Made by a program: the position numbers and the translations under genes | Shown: positions 1 through 6,603 of the stretch, one piece after another | How the letters are laid out: every line of letters begins with the position of its first letter | Numbering within the stretch: position 1 is the stretch's first letter | The notes under the pieces: generated by a model | The model's database searches: none | What the model saw: only the letters and a program-made list of their open reading frames with translations | Told to the model about the DNA's origin: nothing | Assembly (NCBI GenBank): GCA_039810485.1 | Contig: JBDHXA010000102.1 | Location: forward strand, 1-9,334 | Length of the DNA: 9,334 bases | Reading direction: 5' to 3' | Origin: JADZAA01 sp039810485 | GTDB lineage: Bacteria > Bacteroidota > Ignavibacteria > Kapaibacteriales > UBA961

Positions 1-13
1 TTTGTTGTACAAC

Positions 14-30
14 CTCTAAGATAATTAGAG
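14..30. repeat. Short inverted repeat CTCTAA-GATAA-TTAGAG
   Basis: Perfect 6-bp arms with a 5-nt centre, next to the palindrome GTTGTACAAC at 4-13. It is AT-rich and without a T run, so a poor terminator; it may be a protein-binding dyad or belong to the 3' flank of a gene beyond the left edge. Confidence 0.3.
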
Positions 31-140
31 TTACTTAATTTGCCCTCTTTCTATAAACGTTTAGGACGCTATTGATCATCGAATAATCTAAGATAATTTA
101 ATCTTGAAATCTAATTTCTAAGTAATAGTTTATAAAGTAG

Positions 141-149
141 TTATCCACA
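141..149 (+). promoter_or_regulatory. Single perfect DnaA-box 9-mer (TTATCCACA)
   Basis: Exact match to the strong DnaA box, about 140 nt before the phosphatase start in AT-rich non-coding DNA. No second box or box-like cluster is nearby, so it does not mark an origin by itself. The same 9-mer also occurs by chance within prs, which lowers confidence. Confidence 0.25.
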
Positions 150-237
150 TTTGAATGTAACTTTATTTCTTCAGTCAAATATGAATTGAAACATTGATCG
201 AGTCCATCCTTAGAAACTAAATTTGCTTGTATTAGCG

Positions 238-245
238 TATTTTTG
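238..245 (+). promoter_or_regulatory. Possible -7 element of the phosphatase gene promoter
   Basis: TATTTTTG fits the Bacteroidota TAnnTTTG -7 consensus and would start transcription about 40 nt before the ATG at 291. The nearest TTTG upstream (222-225) is only 12 nt away, too close for a standard -33 element, so support is weak. Confidence 0.25.
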
Positions 246-290
246 CTTGTTCTATGAAGAATGGTCTAACTACGTTGTCATTAATAACTG

Positions 291-1961
291 ATGTCTACTT
301 CTATTATCAATTTGGAGTCGCTGCTCGAGCTTGGAGCTCGGCTTTCCGAGTCGTCCAACGATGAATTTATACTCAATTCTGCCTTGCTCTCTCTCATGGG
401 CAAAATGCGAATCATCCGTACTTGCGCATTGCTGCCACATGCCGGAATCTTTACTGTCGCCATGTCGAAGGGTCGTATGGCGCTCACAGAAATTTCGGAA
501 TTTCATGTAAGCGAATTGCGTGAATTGTCAGATGATTCACTTGCGGAAACCTCTCTTATAGAACAAGGTTTTTGTCACGTTCTTCCTATCCGTTATCACG
601 ATGAATTGTTTGCTGTCATATGTTTGGGTTCAGCCGCAAACTCATTAGGAAATGAAGAGCTGCGCTATATTTCGCTTGTGGGAACGATAACGGCCAATGC
701 AATGCAAAACGTGCGTGCAAAACGCTCACTTCTTCAGGCAAATGAAGCGATTGAAGCGCGAAACCAAATTTTGACTGCATTGTTTGAAACTGCGCGTGAA
801 TTTAGTGCATTGCTTCACCGCGATGAAATTATTCGCATGCTTTCTTATCGGCTTATGGGTCAGACAATGGTCAATCGTTTTGCTTTGCTCATTCAGAATT
901 CCATGGGATTGTATGAATCTGCTATAAATCGGTTAAATTATGATTTGCCGCAAGAGCTAATCAAGGAGTTTCTGCATTTGAATACACCAATCATTGCCGA
1001 TCAGCACTTCGACTTGGCTGAAGTGCAAGAATTCCTTGTTACAACAAAATTACATGTCGTTTTGCCAATGACAGTGCATGGTCAAATTAAAGGATTGCTT
1101 TTAGTATGCGCCAAGCTAAACGGATTTGGATTTACTCCTAACGATTTGCATTTTATGGAATCGCTCGGCAATACGGCAATTGCCGCGTTGGAAAATGCAA
1201 GGTTATTTGCCGAAGAAGTAGAAAAAAGACGAATAGAAGGCGAGCTGGCTCTTGCAAAAGATATTCAGCGGCAGCTTTTGCCAAAAGAGCTACCAATATT
1301 GCAGCGTTACGATATAGCTGGAGAGAATATATCGTCGCTTCAAGTAGGCGGCGATTACTTTGATATTATTGCTCTTGACGAGTATCGTTTATTGATTGCA
1401 ATTGCCGATGTATCTGGCAAAGGAATCCCTGCGGCGCTTATTATGGCTAATGTGCAGGCAGCTTTGCGTGCGCTTTCACCGCTCAATTTGCCAATTTCCG
1501 AGCTTGTAACGCGCATCAATGCAATTGTCTATGAGAATACGCTGGCTGATAAATTCGTTACCTTTTTTTGTGGAATACTTCAAATGAACGAAGACACTTT
1601 ATACTACATAAATGCAGGTCATAATCCGCCTCTTTTGCGACGAAGCAACAGCCATATTGAAGAACTATCCACCGGCGGGCTTCTGCTTGGCATTATGGAA
1701 TCAACGCCTCCATTTGAGGAAGGAAATATAAGTTTTTATGCCGGTGATTTGCTGATGATGTACACTGACGGCGTTTCCGAGGCAATGAATAAACAGCGCG
1801 AAGAATATGGAGAAGCTCGACTTCGTGAATTTATTCGCGCTTTGGATGTAGCTTCGGCTAATGCAAGCATTCTCCAATTAATTGACGACGTAAAGCGATA
1901 TGTCGGCGGAGCGGCACAGTCGGACGATATTACGTTGCTTGCTGTATACCGGAAAAGGTAA
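291..1961 (+). CDS. GAF-GAF-SpoIIE (RsbU-like) PP2C protein phosphatase
   Basis: Cytoplasmic signalling serine phosphatase of the PPM/SpoIIE class; family members typically dephosphorylate a STAS anti-anti-sigma protein in partner-switching pathways. Of 556 residues, about 1-140 and 165-305 look like two GAF sensory domains (the first weaker), joined by helical linkers near 141-165 and 303-325; the catalytic domain covers about 335-555. All metal-binding and signature motifs are visible: AKDIQRQLLP (322-331), GGDYFD (353-358, Asp355), ADVSGKG (372-378, Asp373), NAGHNPP (441-447), YTDGVSE (491-497, Asp493) and SDDIT (544-548, Asp545/546), so it should be active. No transmembrane segment is seen, so the GAF domains would sense a soluble ligand or partner. 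The ATG at 291 is the first possible start, because an in-frame TAA lies 2 codons upstream; there is no Shine-Dalgarno sequence. No sigma factor, HATPase kinase or STAS gene is adjacent, so the target is unknown. The family call is firm. Confidence 0.93.
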   Translation: MSTSIINLESLLELGARLSESSNDEFILNSALLSLMGKMRIIRTCALLPHAGIFTVAMSKGRMALTEISEFHVSELRELSDDSLAETSLIEQGFCHVLPIRYHDELFAVICLGSAANSLGNEELRYISLVGTITANAMQNVRAKRSLLQANEAIEARNQILTALFETAREFSALLHRDEIIRMLSYRLMGQTMVNRFALLIQNSMGLYESAINRLNYDLPQELIKEFLHLNTPIIADQHFDLAEVQEFLVTTKLHVVLPMTVHGQIKGLLLVCAKLNGFGFTPNDLHFMESLGNTAIAALENARLFAEEVEKRRIEGELALAKDIQRQLLPKELPILQRYDIAGENISSLQVGGDYFDIIALDEYRLLIAIADVSGKGIPAALIMANVQAALRALSPLNLPISELVTRINAIVYENTLADKFVTFFCGILQMNEDTLYYINAGHNPPLLRRSNSHIEELSTGGLLLGIMESTPPFEEGNISFYAGDLLMMYTDGVSEAMNKQREEYGEARLREFIRALDVASANASILQLIDDVKRYVGGAAQSDDITLLAVYRKR

Positions 1962-2008
1962 TTGCTCGTTATTTCCGAGAAAATTTAGAAAAGAGAAAGA
2001 AGAAAAGC

Positions 2009-3151
2009 ATGAAGATTATGAAGTTTGGCGGCGCTGTATTGAAAAACCGCGATGGATTTCAGCAAATGAGCGATATCTTGCAATCACTCGACATGCCTAT
2101 TGTTGTGGTTGTATCGGCTTTTGCGGAAACAACAAGAAAATTGGAAGATGCTGCCAATAATGCGCAAGCAGGCGATAAAGAAACCGCTGCTGCAGCCGGC
2201 AAATTAATTGTCGAAGAAAATCGCAGTATTGCAAGAGCATTGTTTCGCGATGGAGTTATTGACAACGAATTAGACATTGCAATTGCCAATGTTGAACGTC
2301 GGCTGTTGAATACACTGCACGGAGTTGCTATAACGCGACAGCTCACTGGTCGAACGCTCGATCTAATTCGCAGTTTCGGCGAATATCTTTCTCTCGACAT
2401 TGTACGGCATTACCTTGAAAAAAGCGGGTTGAGAGTGTATAAAGCCGATGCTGCCGACTTAATAGCAACAGATGATAATTATGGCATGGCTGCTCCGCTC
2501 GCGGCGCTTACTGCACAGCAAATTGCCGCAGCGCGTTCAAATGGGAATTTTAGGGAAAAAACAATCATTCAAGGTTATGTAGCCCGCGGTTTGCATGGAG
2601 AAATTACAACAATGGGCAAAGAAAGCTCCAATTTAACAGCGACTTTGCTTGGAGAGGCATTGCAAGCTGACGAAGTTGTGATTTGGACTGATGTGGAAGG
2701 TATTTTTAGCGCAGATCCTAAAATAGTTGCCGATGCACTCCCAATTTTTGCAATGAGTTATCACGATGCAGAACTTGCCGCACGTTATGGCGCAAAGCCG
2801 TTATATCTCACAATGATTGAACCAATGCGCCGCGCCAATATCCCATTGGTTTTTCGTTCTGCGTTCTCACCGCAAGGCAATGCAACAATAATAGACGGAC
2901 GCGAACAAATTCGCCCGCAAATGATAATTACCGAGCCAAGCAGCTCACTTGGATCACAAACTATTCTGTCGCTGTTGAATATTTCACCTCTTACGGCATT
3001 TAATGCTTTGCGTAAAATCCCAAGCGAATTAATCGGCGATTCATTCGGCTTGGAAATTGGCACATTGCCCGATGCGCAGCGAATTACTATTCCGGTGAAA
3101 AACAAACTTGAAGCTGCGAGTTACTTTCACAAGGAAATTTTCGGGAAATAA
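2009..3151 (+). CDS. Aspartate kinase, divergent and C-terminally short
   Basis: Amino-acid kinase fold protein most like aspartate kinase (ATP + L-aspartate to 4-phospho-L-aspartate, first step towards lysine, threonine and methionine). Of 380 residues the kinase domain spans about 1-296: KFGG (5-8), FGEYLS (123-128), GYVARG (189-194), WTDVEGIFSADPKIV (226-240) and YGAKPLYLTMIEP (260-272). Three places differ from the usual family: KFGGTS is KFGGAV, the GRGGSD aspartate-binding motif is GKESSN (203-208), and GAKVLHPRTIEP has lost the HPR. Only about 84 residues follow the kinase domain, enough for one degenerate ACT-like module, where typical enzymes carry two ACT domains for feedback inhibition. 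The purine-rich stretch AGAAAGAAGAAAAGC before the ATG supports this start, and MKIMKFGG matches the family N-terminus. It lies 47 nt after the phosphatase on the same strand, so co-transcription is possible. The fold is sure; the substrate is likely but not proven. Confidence 0.8.
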   Translation: MKIMKFGGAVLKNRDGFQQMSDILQSLDMPIVVVVSAFAETTRKLEDAANNAQAGDKETAAAAGKLIVEENRSIARALFRDGVIDNELDIAIANVERRLLNTLHGVAITRQLTGRTLDLIRSFGEYLSLDIVRHYLEKSGLRVYKADAADLIATDDNYGMAAPLAALTAQQIAAARSNGNFREKTIIQGYVARGLHGEITTMGKESSNLTATLLGEALQADEVVIWTDVEGIFSADPKIVADALPIFAMSYHDAELAARYGAKPLYLTMIEPMRRANIPLVFRSAFSPQGNATIIDGREQIRPQMIITEPSSSLGSQTILSLLNISPLTAFNALRKIPSELIGDSFGLEIGTLPDAQRITIPVKNKLEAASYFHKEIFGK

Positions 3152-3212
3152 GACAATATAATAACCGCGCAGATTATGCGAATATCGTATAAATCTTTGC
3201 AAAAGCACGACT

Positions 3213-3596
3213 CTATCCGCGAATGCCCAATGTTGCGCTTGCAAAAATTATTGCCAATACTATCAATGAAATAAAGACATACAGCATATCCTTTTCGCGC
3301 AAAAAACCCACAATAGAAAAAACAATTCTTGCTATTGGCGTGGCTATGAGCAATAATACTCCAAATTGAATAATTGCTTCTCCTTGCAGTATTTTTAGTC
3401 CGTCAATAATGGCAGACAAAGAATGGAACGGCTGTTGCAAACCATGAAATGTTGTATAATTGGGAGTATTGCTGTTGTGATGAGTCAAATACATAATTCC
3501 GCCAATTAATATTACCGCAGATGCGAGAATGACACCAAATCGGAGCACATTTCCAAGCATGGTTTCTATATCTTTTTCCTGCCAAGAATTATTCAT
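3213..3596 (-). CDS. DUF1634 family small membrane protein
   Basis: A 127-residue integral membrane protein of the DUF1634 family, whose members are repeatedly found beside TauE/SafE (COG0730) permeases; the molecular role is unknown, an accessory subunit being the usual guess. Three hydrophobic segments are visible, about residues 18-37, 74-97 and 105-121. Family hallmarks are IETMLGNVLRFGV (10-22), the YTTFHG stretch (47-52), IIQFGVLLLIATPIARI (75-91) and REKDMLYV (100-107). The frame remains open to a TTG at 3623 inside the upstream gene, but the ATG at 3596 is preferred: it comes 10 nt after the permease stop and gives the usual N-terminus, a short polar stretch before the first membrane helix. 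Tight spacing implies co-transcription with the permease. Its 3' end faces the aspartate kinase across 61 nt without an obvious terminator hairpin. Confidence 0.85.
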   Translation of the reverse strand: MNNSWQEKDIETMLGNVLRFGVILASAVILIGGIMYLTHHNSNTPNYTTFHGLQQPFHSLSAIIDGLKILQGEAIIQFGVLLLIATPIARIVFSIVGFLREKDMLYVFISLIVLAIIFASATLGIRG

Positions 3597-3606
3597 TGAG
3601 CTTTTA

Positions 3607-4446
3607 TTAAAGTCGGTGCGCAAAGCCGTTATACATCATTTCTATGGCCAGAATGACAATTACAAATGCAAAAATAATACGAAGCCCTTTTGTTGGAGCT
3701 TTTGTTAGAATACGCGATCCGAAATATGCGCCTGCCAATACTCCAAGCGTTACGGGAAGGCAAAGCCCGGGATCAATGTAACCTCTTTGAAAATATGCTA
3801 CTGCGCTGGCAGATGCAGTTACGCCTATCATAAAATTGCTTGTGGTTGTAGAAACTTTAAACGGTATTCGCATTATATTGTCCATAGCCAATACTTTAAA
3901 TGCGCCTGAGCCAATTCCAAGCAATCCAGACAAAATTCCGGCTATCCACATCATAATAAATCCGCCTGCAACATTTTGAACCGAATAATCAATGTTGTTT
4001 CCTTGACTGTCTGGATAGTTGCTTGCTAATTTCAAATGAGATATCCAACCGCGAACAGGGATATTGCTTACAGAAAAAGAATGATTGCGAAATGAAAAAA
4101 AAGCAGAAAATAGAAGAATAACGCCAAAAATTATAGCGATAAGATTTGTTGGGGCATAAACCGCAAGAAAAGCACCGACAACTGCGCCAATAGTTGTGGC
4201 TATTTCTAAAAACATTCCAAGCCGCATATTTGCAATGCCTTCTTTAACGTAGGCAGAGGCGGCGCCCGATGAAGTTGCGATTACAGCAACTATTGATGCG
4301 CCAATTGCATAGCGAATATCTACGCCAAATGCAATGGATAGCATGGGAATGATAACTATGCCGCCTCCAAGCCCGGTGAGCGATCCTAAAAGCCCTGCAA
4401 GCATTGAGCCGGCGAATATAATAAGCGTAAAAATTTGAATTGACAT
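3607..4446 (-). CDS. TauE/SafE family (COG0730) membrane permease
   Basis: Predicted anion transporter of the TauE/SafE family (formerly DUF81) in the cytoplasmic membrane; characterised relatives move sulfite, sulfoacetate, taurine-derived or other organic sulfur anions, but substrates cannot be read from sequence. The 279 residues form about eight membrane segments in the family's two inverted halves. Each half opens with the glycine-rich signature: GSLTGLGGGIVIIP (21-34) and SGLLGIGSGAFKV (173-185). The second half also has STTTSNFMIGVTASAS (199-214) and the LGVLAGAYFGSRI stretch (234-246) typical of the family. The polar loop at about 120-157 separates the halves. The ATG at 4446 has no Shine-Dalgarno sequence. 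It is followed 10 nt later by a DUF1634 gene, a common pairing, and is separated from rplY by a terminator, so it probably has its own promoter, near a small dyad at 4458-4476. Confidence 0.9.
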   Translation of the reverse strand: MSIQIFTLIIFAGSMLAGLLGSLTGLGGGIVIIPMLSIAFGVDIRYAIGASIVAVIATSSGAASAYVKEGIANMRLGMFLEIATTIGAVVGAFLAVYAPTNLIAIIFGVILLFSAFFSFRNHSFSVSNIPVRGWISHLKLASNYPDSQGNNIDYSVQNVAGGFIMMWIAGILSGLLGIGSGAFKVLAMDNIMRIPFKVSTTTSNFMIGVTASASAVAYFQRGYIDPGLCLPVTLGVLAGAYFGSRILTKAPTKGLRIIFAFVIVILAIEMMYNGFAHRL

Positions 4447-4457
4447 GAGTAAATACA

Positions 4458-4476
4458 GTCAGAAATTCATACTGAC
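4458..4476. promoter_or_regulatory. Small inverted repeat upstream of the permease gene
   Basis: GTCAG-N9-CTGAC, centred about 20 nt before the permease ATG. The 7-mer ATACAGT occurs at 4453-4459, overlapping this dyad, and again at 4493-4499, 40 bp further upstream. The position suits an operator, but a 5-bp dyad is short and can arise by chance, and no clear promoter hexamers are seen. Regulation is inferred only. Confidence 0.2.
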
Positions 4477-4547
4477 AAAATCTTGGCAAAACATACAGTT
4501 GACAGCAATCATAAGCTCATTATGTGAAGTAATGCTTGGTAAAATGC

Positions 4548-4583
4548 AAAAACCCCGAACGGATGATAACCGACGGGGCTTTT
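4548..4583 (-). terminator. Rho-independent terminator after rplY
   Basis: Read on the minus strand the hairpin is AAAAG-CCCCG, a 16-nt middle part with an inner CGG/CCG pairing, then CGGGG-TTTTT. The five GC pairs are extended by a G-T and four A-T pairs, and the run of T follows directly. It begins about 20 nt after the rplY stop. The A run on the opposite arm means it could also work, more weakly, in the plus direction. It separates rplY from the permease gene. Confidence 0.8.
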
Positions 4584-4602
4584 ATGAGTATACATTCGAT
4601 GA

Positions 4603-5214
4603 TTACTCTTCTTTTCTGCCTTTTTGTCCTACCAACTCTGGTTCGGTAGTAGATCCGGTGTTTGCTTCTTCGTCGCGAGGCGGAGTAACTGCAACTATAA
4701 CTGAATCAGGACGCTCAAGGATTCGCACATTTGGCACTGTTATATCGCTTATATGCAATGATGAGTTCATTCCAACATTGGAAATATTCACCTCGATATG
4801 CTCAGGCATATTTGCCGGAATGCATGCAACGCGGATTTTATGAAGGACAAAATCTACAATGCCGCCGTCACGCACACCAATCGCCTGTCCTTGAAGAACA
4901 ACAGGCACTTCAATTTCTATTTCGGCATTTGCGCTAACGCCTAATAGATCAAAGTGAACAATTTTATCGCTGACTGGATCGAAAGACACATCTTTAAGTA
5001 TGCAGTCATACGAAGAATTTTCGACGTTTAGGCGAACAAGATGTGTGTCTTTAGTATAAACAATATTGCGCATTGACAATGGATGAACGGCAATTGCAAT
5101 CGGCTGAGAACCATTTGAATAATAGTTGCCTGTTAACATGCCTCGCTTTCGCACGGCCTTTGCCGCCTTTTTGCCTGTCTCACGCTTTTCAGCATTCAAA
5201 ATAATTTCTGACAT
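4603..5214 (-). CDS. rplY: 50S ribosomal protein bL25, long TL5/CTC form
   Basis: Ribosomal protein bL25 of the general-stress (CTC/TL5) type, which binds 5S rRNA in the central protuberance of the large subunit. Residues 1-91 match the N-terminal 5S-binding domain, with RETGKKAAKAVRKRG (11-25) and LKDVSFDPVSDKIVHFDL (73-90). Residues about 92-180 form the extra beta domain of the long form, including EIEVPVVLQGQAIGV (100-114), IPANMPEHIEVNIS (132-145) and LHISDITVP (153-161). A polar, charged tail of about 23 residues closes the 203-residue protein, a normal length. In the first domain GMLTGNYY replaces the common GxIPAVxYG, a modest divergence. The ATG at 5214 is supported by a clear Shine-Dalgarno GGAGA 6 nt upstream, the only good one in this window. 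It lies 149 nt after prs, a conserved pairing; the frequent third member, pth, is absent here. Confidence 0.95.
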   Translation of the reverse strand: MSEIILNAEKRETGKKAAKAVRKRGMLTGNYYSNGSQPIAIAVHPLSMRNIVYTKDTHLVRLNVENSSYDCILKDVSFDPVSDKIVHFDLLGVSANAEIEIEVPVVLQGQAIGVRDGGIVDFVLHKIRVACIPANMPEHIEVNISNVGMNSSLHISDITVPNVRILERPDSVIVAVTPPRDEEANTGSTTEPELVGQKGRKEE

Positions 5215-5220
5215 AAGATT

Positions 5221-5225
5221 TCTCC
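5221..5225 (-). promoter_or_regulatory. Shine-Dalgarno sequence of rplY
   Basis: Minus-strand GGAGA with a 6-nt spacer to the ATG at 5214. It fixes the rplY start and stands out because the other protein genes of the window have weak or no complementarity to the 16S 3' end. Confidence 0.7.
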
Positions 5226-5363
5226 GTTTACAAGAAGATTATATTTTTTTTCAATATGTTGCAGGTATTCTAATCTTTACGATTCATCTTAATTGAATAA
5301 AGATATAGATTTAATTTGCTGCAAATCTTTGATTATTAAGTTTGTTATAGATTTTCTTAATGC

Positions 5364-6305
5364 TTATTTGGCGATTTCTTCGAAAAGCGAACTAATTGAT
5401 TCGTTGTTATGTGTTCGTAGTATTGCTTCGCCAAGAATTTCAGCCACCGAATGAATAATAATTTTAGATGATGACCAATGACAAGGTATTGTATCGGAAA
5501 CTATTACTTTATTAATTGCATCGCTCTTTTCTATTTTTTCAATAGAACTGCCGGAAAATACCGGATGCGTGCATACTCCTATTATTTTATGCGCTCCTGC
5601 GGATTTCAATGCTTCAGCACATTTTACGAATGTTGACCCCGTGTCAATTAAATCATCAACGATAACGATATCTTTGCCGGAAACTTCGCCAATAATATTC
5701 ATTATCTCGGCTATATTATGCGCCGGACGTCGCTTATCCACAACCACCAAATCAGCATTGATGCGCTTGGCATATGAGCGAGCGGTCTTTATACTGCCTA
5801 CATCAGGCGAAGCAACTGCTACATTTTCGAGGTTCTCATCTCTTAATACACTTATAAATACTGATGAAGCATAAAGATGATCTAGCGGAATGTCAAAAAA
5901 ACCTTGAATTTGCGGAGTATGCAAATCCATGGTTATAATTCTGTCTGCTCCGGCTTCTGTTAGTAAGTTTGCTACAAGTTTTGCAGTTATGGAAACTCGT
6001 GGCTGATCTTTACGGTCTTGTCTGGCATAGGCAAAATACGGCACAACAGCCGTTATCCGCTTGGCAGATGCGCGTTTTGCGGCATCTATCAAAATTAATA
6101 ACTCCATCAGGTTTTCTGAAGGAGCATGAGTAGATTGCACTATAAACAAATCAACGCCACGCACATTCTCTTCGTACTTCACCCAAATCTCGCCATCGCT
6201 AAAATTTCGAATGGTTATCGGGCTAAGAGGTAATTGCAGCAAGGCGGCAATTTTTTCGGCTAAATCCGGATTAGAGCGGCCGGAAACTATTTTAAGTTCG
6301 GACAT
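5364..6305 (-). CDS. prs: Ribose-phosphate pyrophosphokinase (PRPP synthetase)
   Basis: Cytoplasmic class I enzyme that transfers pyrophosphate from ATP to ribose 5-phosphate, giving PRPP for purine, pyrimidine, NAD, histidine and tryptophan synthesis. The 313 residues are full family length. Visible motifs are NFSDGEIWVKYEENVRG (34-50), the ATP-binding flexible region YFAYARQDRKDQPR (90-103), MDLHTPQIQGFFDIP (126-140, catalytic-site His129), SPDVGS (166-171), the loop VDKRRPAHN (189-197, catalytic Lys191) and the PRPP-binding loop VDDLIDTGST (216-225). The common YFGYARQDRKD and KRR regions are essentially intact, so activity is expected. The ATG at 6305 gives the standard MSELKI-type N-terminus; no Shine-Dalgarno sequence sits at the normal distance. 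It begins 60 nt after the tRNA-Gln gene on the same strand and could share its promoter. rplY follows. Confidence 0.97.
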   Translation of the reverse strand: MSELKIVSGRSNPDLAEKIAALLQLPLSPITIRNFSDGEIWVKYEENVRGVDLFIVQSTHAPSENLMELLILIDAAKRASAKRITAVVPYFAYARQDRKDQPRVSITAKLVANLLTEAGADRIITMDLHTPQIQGFFDIPLDHLYASSVFISVLRDENLENVAVASPDVGSIKTARSYAKRINADLVVVDKRRPAHNIAEIMNIIGEVSGKDIVIVDDLIDTGSTFVKCAEALKSAGAHKIIGVCTHPVFSGSSIEKIEKSDAINKVIVSDTIPCHWSSSKIIIHSVAEILGEAILRTHNNESISSLFEEIAK

Positions 6306-6365
6306 TGCCTATATAAGCGCGCTTCTCTGAAAAGTATCGTATTCCGGCTTCCGGCGTAATATCGG

Positions 6366-6437
<72 letters not shown>

Positions 6438-6474
6438 ATAGCAGATTTTCAAGTTCTCTGCAAAGCAAGAAACG

Positions 6475-6505
6475 CAAATTTAAGTGTTTTATGCGAATTG
6501 TCCAA
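6475..6505 (-). promoter_or_regulatory. Bacteroidota-type promoter for tRNA-Gln (and possibly prs)
   Basis: On the minus strand TTG is followed by 20 nt and then TAAATTTG, an exact match to the Bacteroidota primary sigma consensus (TTG near -33, TAnnTTTG near -7). Transcription would start about 30 nt before the tRNA 5' end. The fit of both elements and the spacing, right before a stable RNA gene, make this the best promoter in the window. Confidence 0.6.
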
Positions 6506-6603
6506 TATTTATAGGGTTCTTTCTACAAGAAAAGTAATGCCATCAGAATATTGCAACGATGCAAAAAGCAAAATATAGCGAGAATCTTCACTAGAATCTA
6601 TCA

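Larger units (their letters stand above)
1..290. other. AT-rich non-coding leader region of the phosphatase gene
   Basis: No credible open frame is seen. The stretch contains a perfect 10-bp palindrome GTTGTACAAC (4-13), a hairpin-like repeat CTCTAA-N5-TTAGAG (14-30), a weaker AAGAT-N6-ATCTT (90-105), a perfect DnaA-box 9-mer (141-149) and a TATTTTTG element (238-245). The upstream gene lies outside the window. Confidence 0.6.

Noticed and set aside
2059..2400. Minus-strand open frame of 113 codons inside the aspartate kinase gene
   Set aside because: Antisense shadow of a well-supported coding region; no start signal or family match.
3597..3623. TTG start giving the DUF1634 protein nine extra residues and an overlap with the permease gene
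   Set aside because: The ATG at 3596 sits 10 nt after the permease stop and gives the family-like N-terminus; a TTG start is not needed.
4445..4843. Plus-strand open frame of 132 codons opposite rplY
   Set aside because: It is antisense to the clear bL25 gene and runs through its terminator; its protein has low-complexity, unlike a real family.
5734..5742. Second perfect DnaA-box 9-mer TTATCCACA
   Set aside because: It lies inside prs and encodes the conserved VDKR active-site segment on the minus strand, so it is explained by coding needs.
6551..6564. Hairpin TTGCA-ACGA-TGCAA after argD as a possible terminator
   Set aside because: The stem is only 5 bp and has no T run on the argD transcript side.
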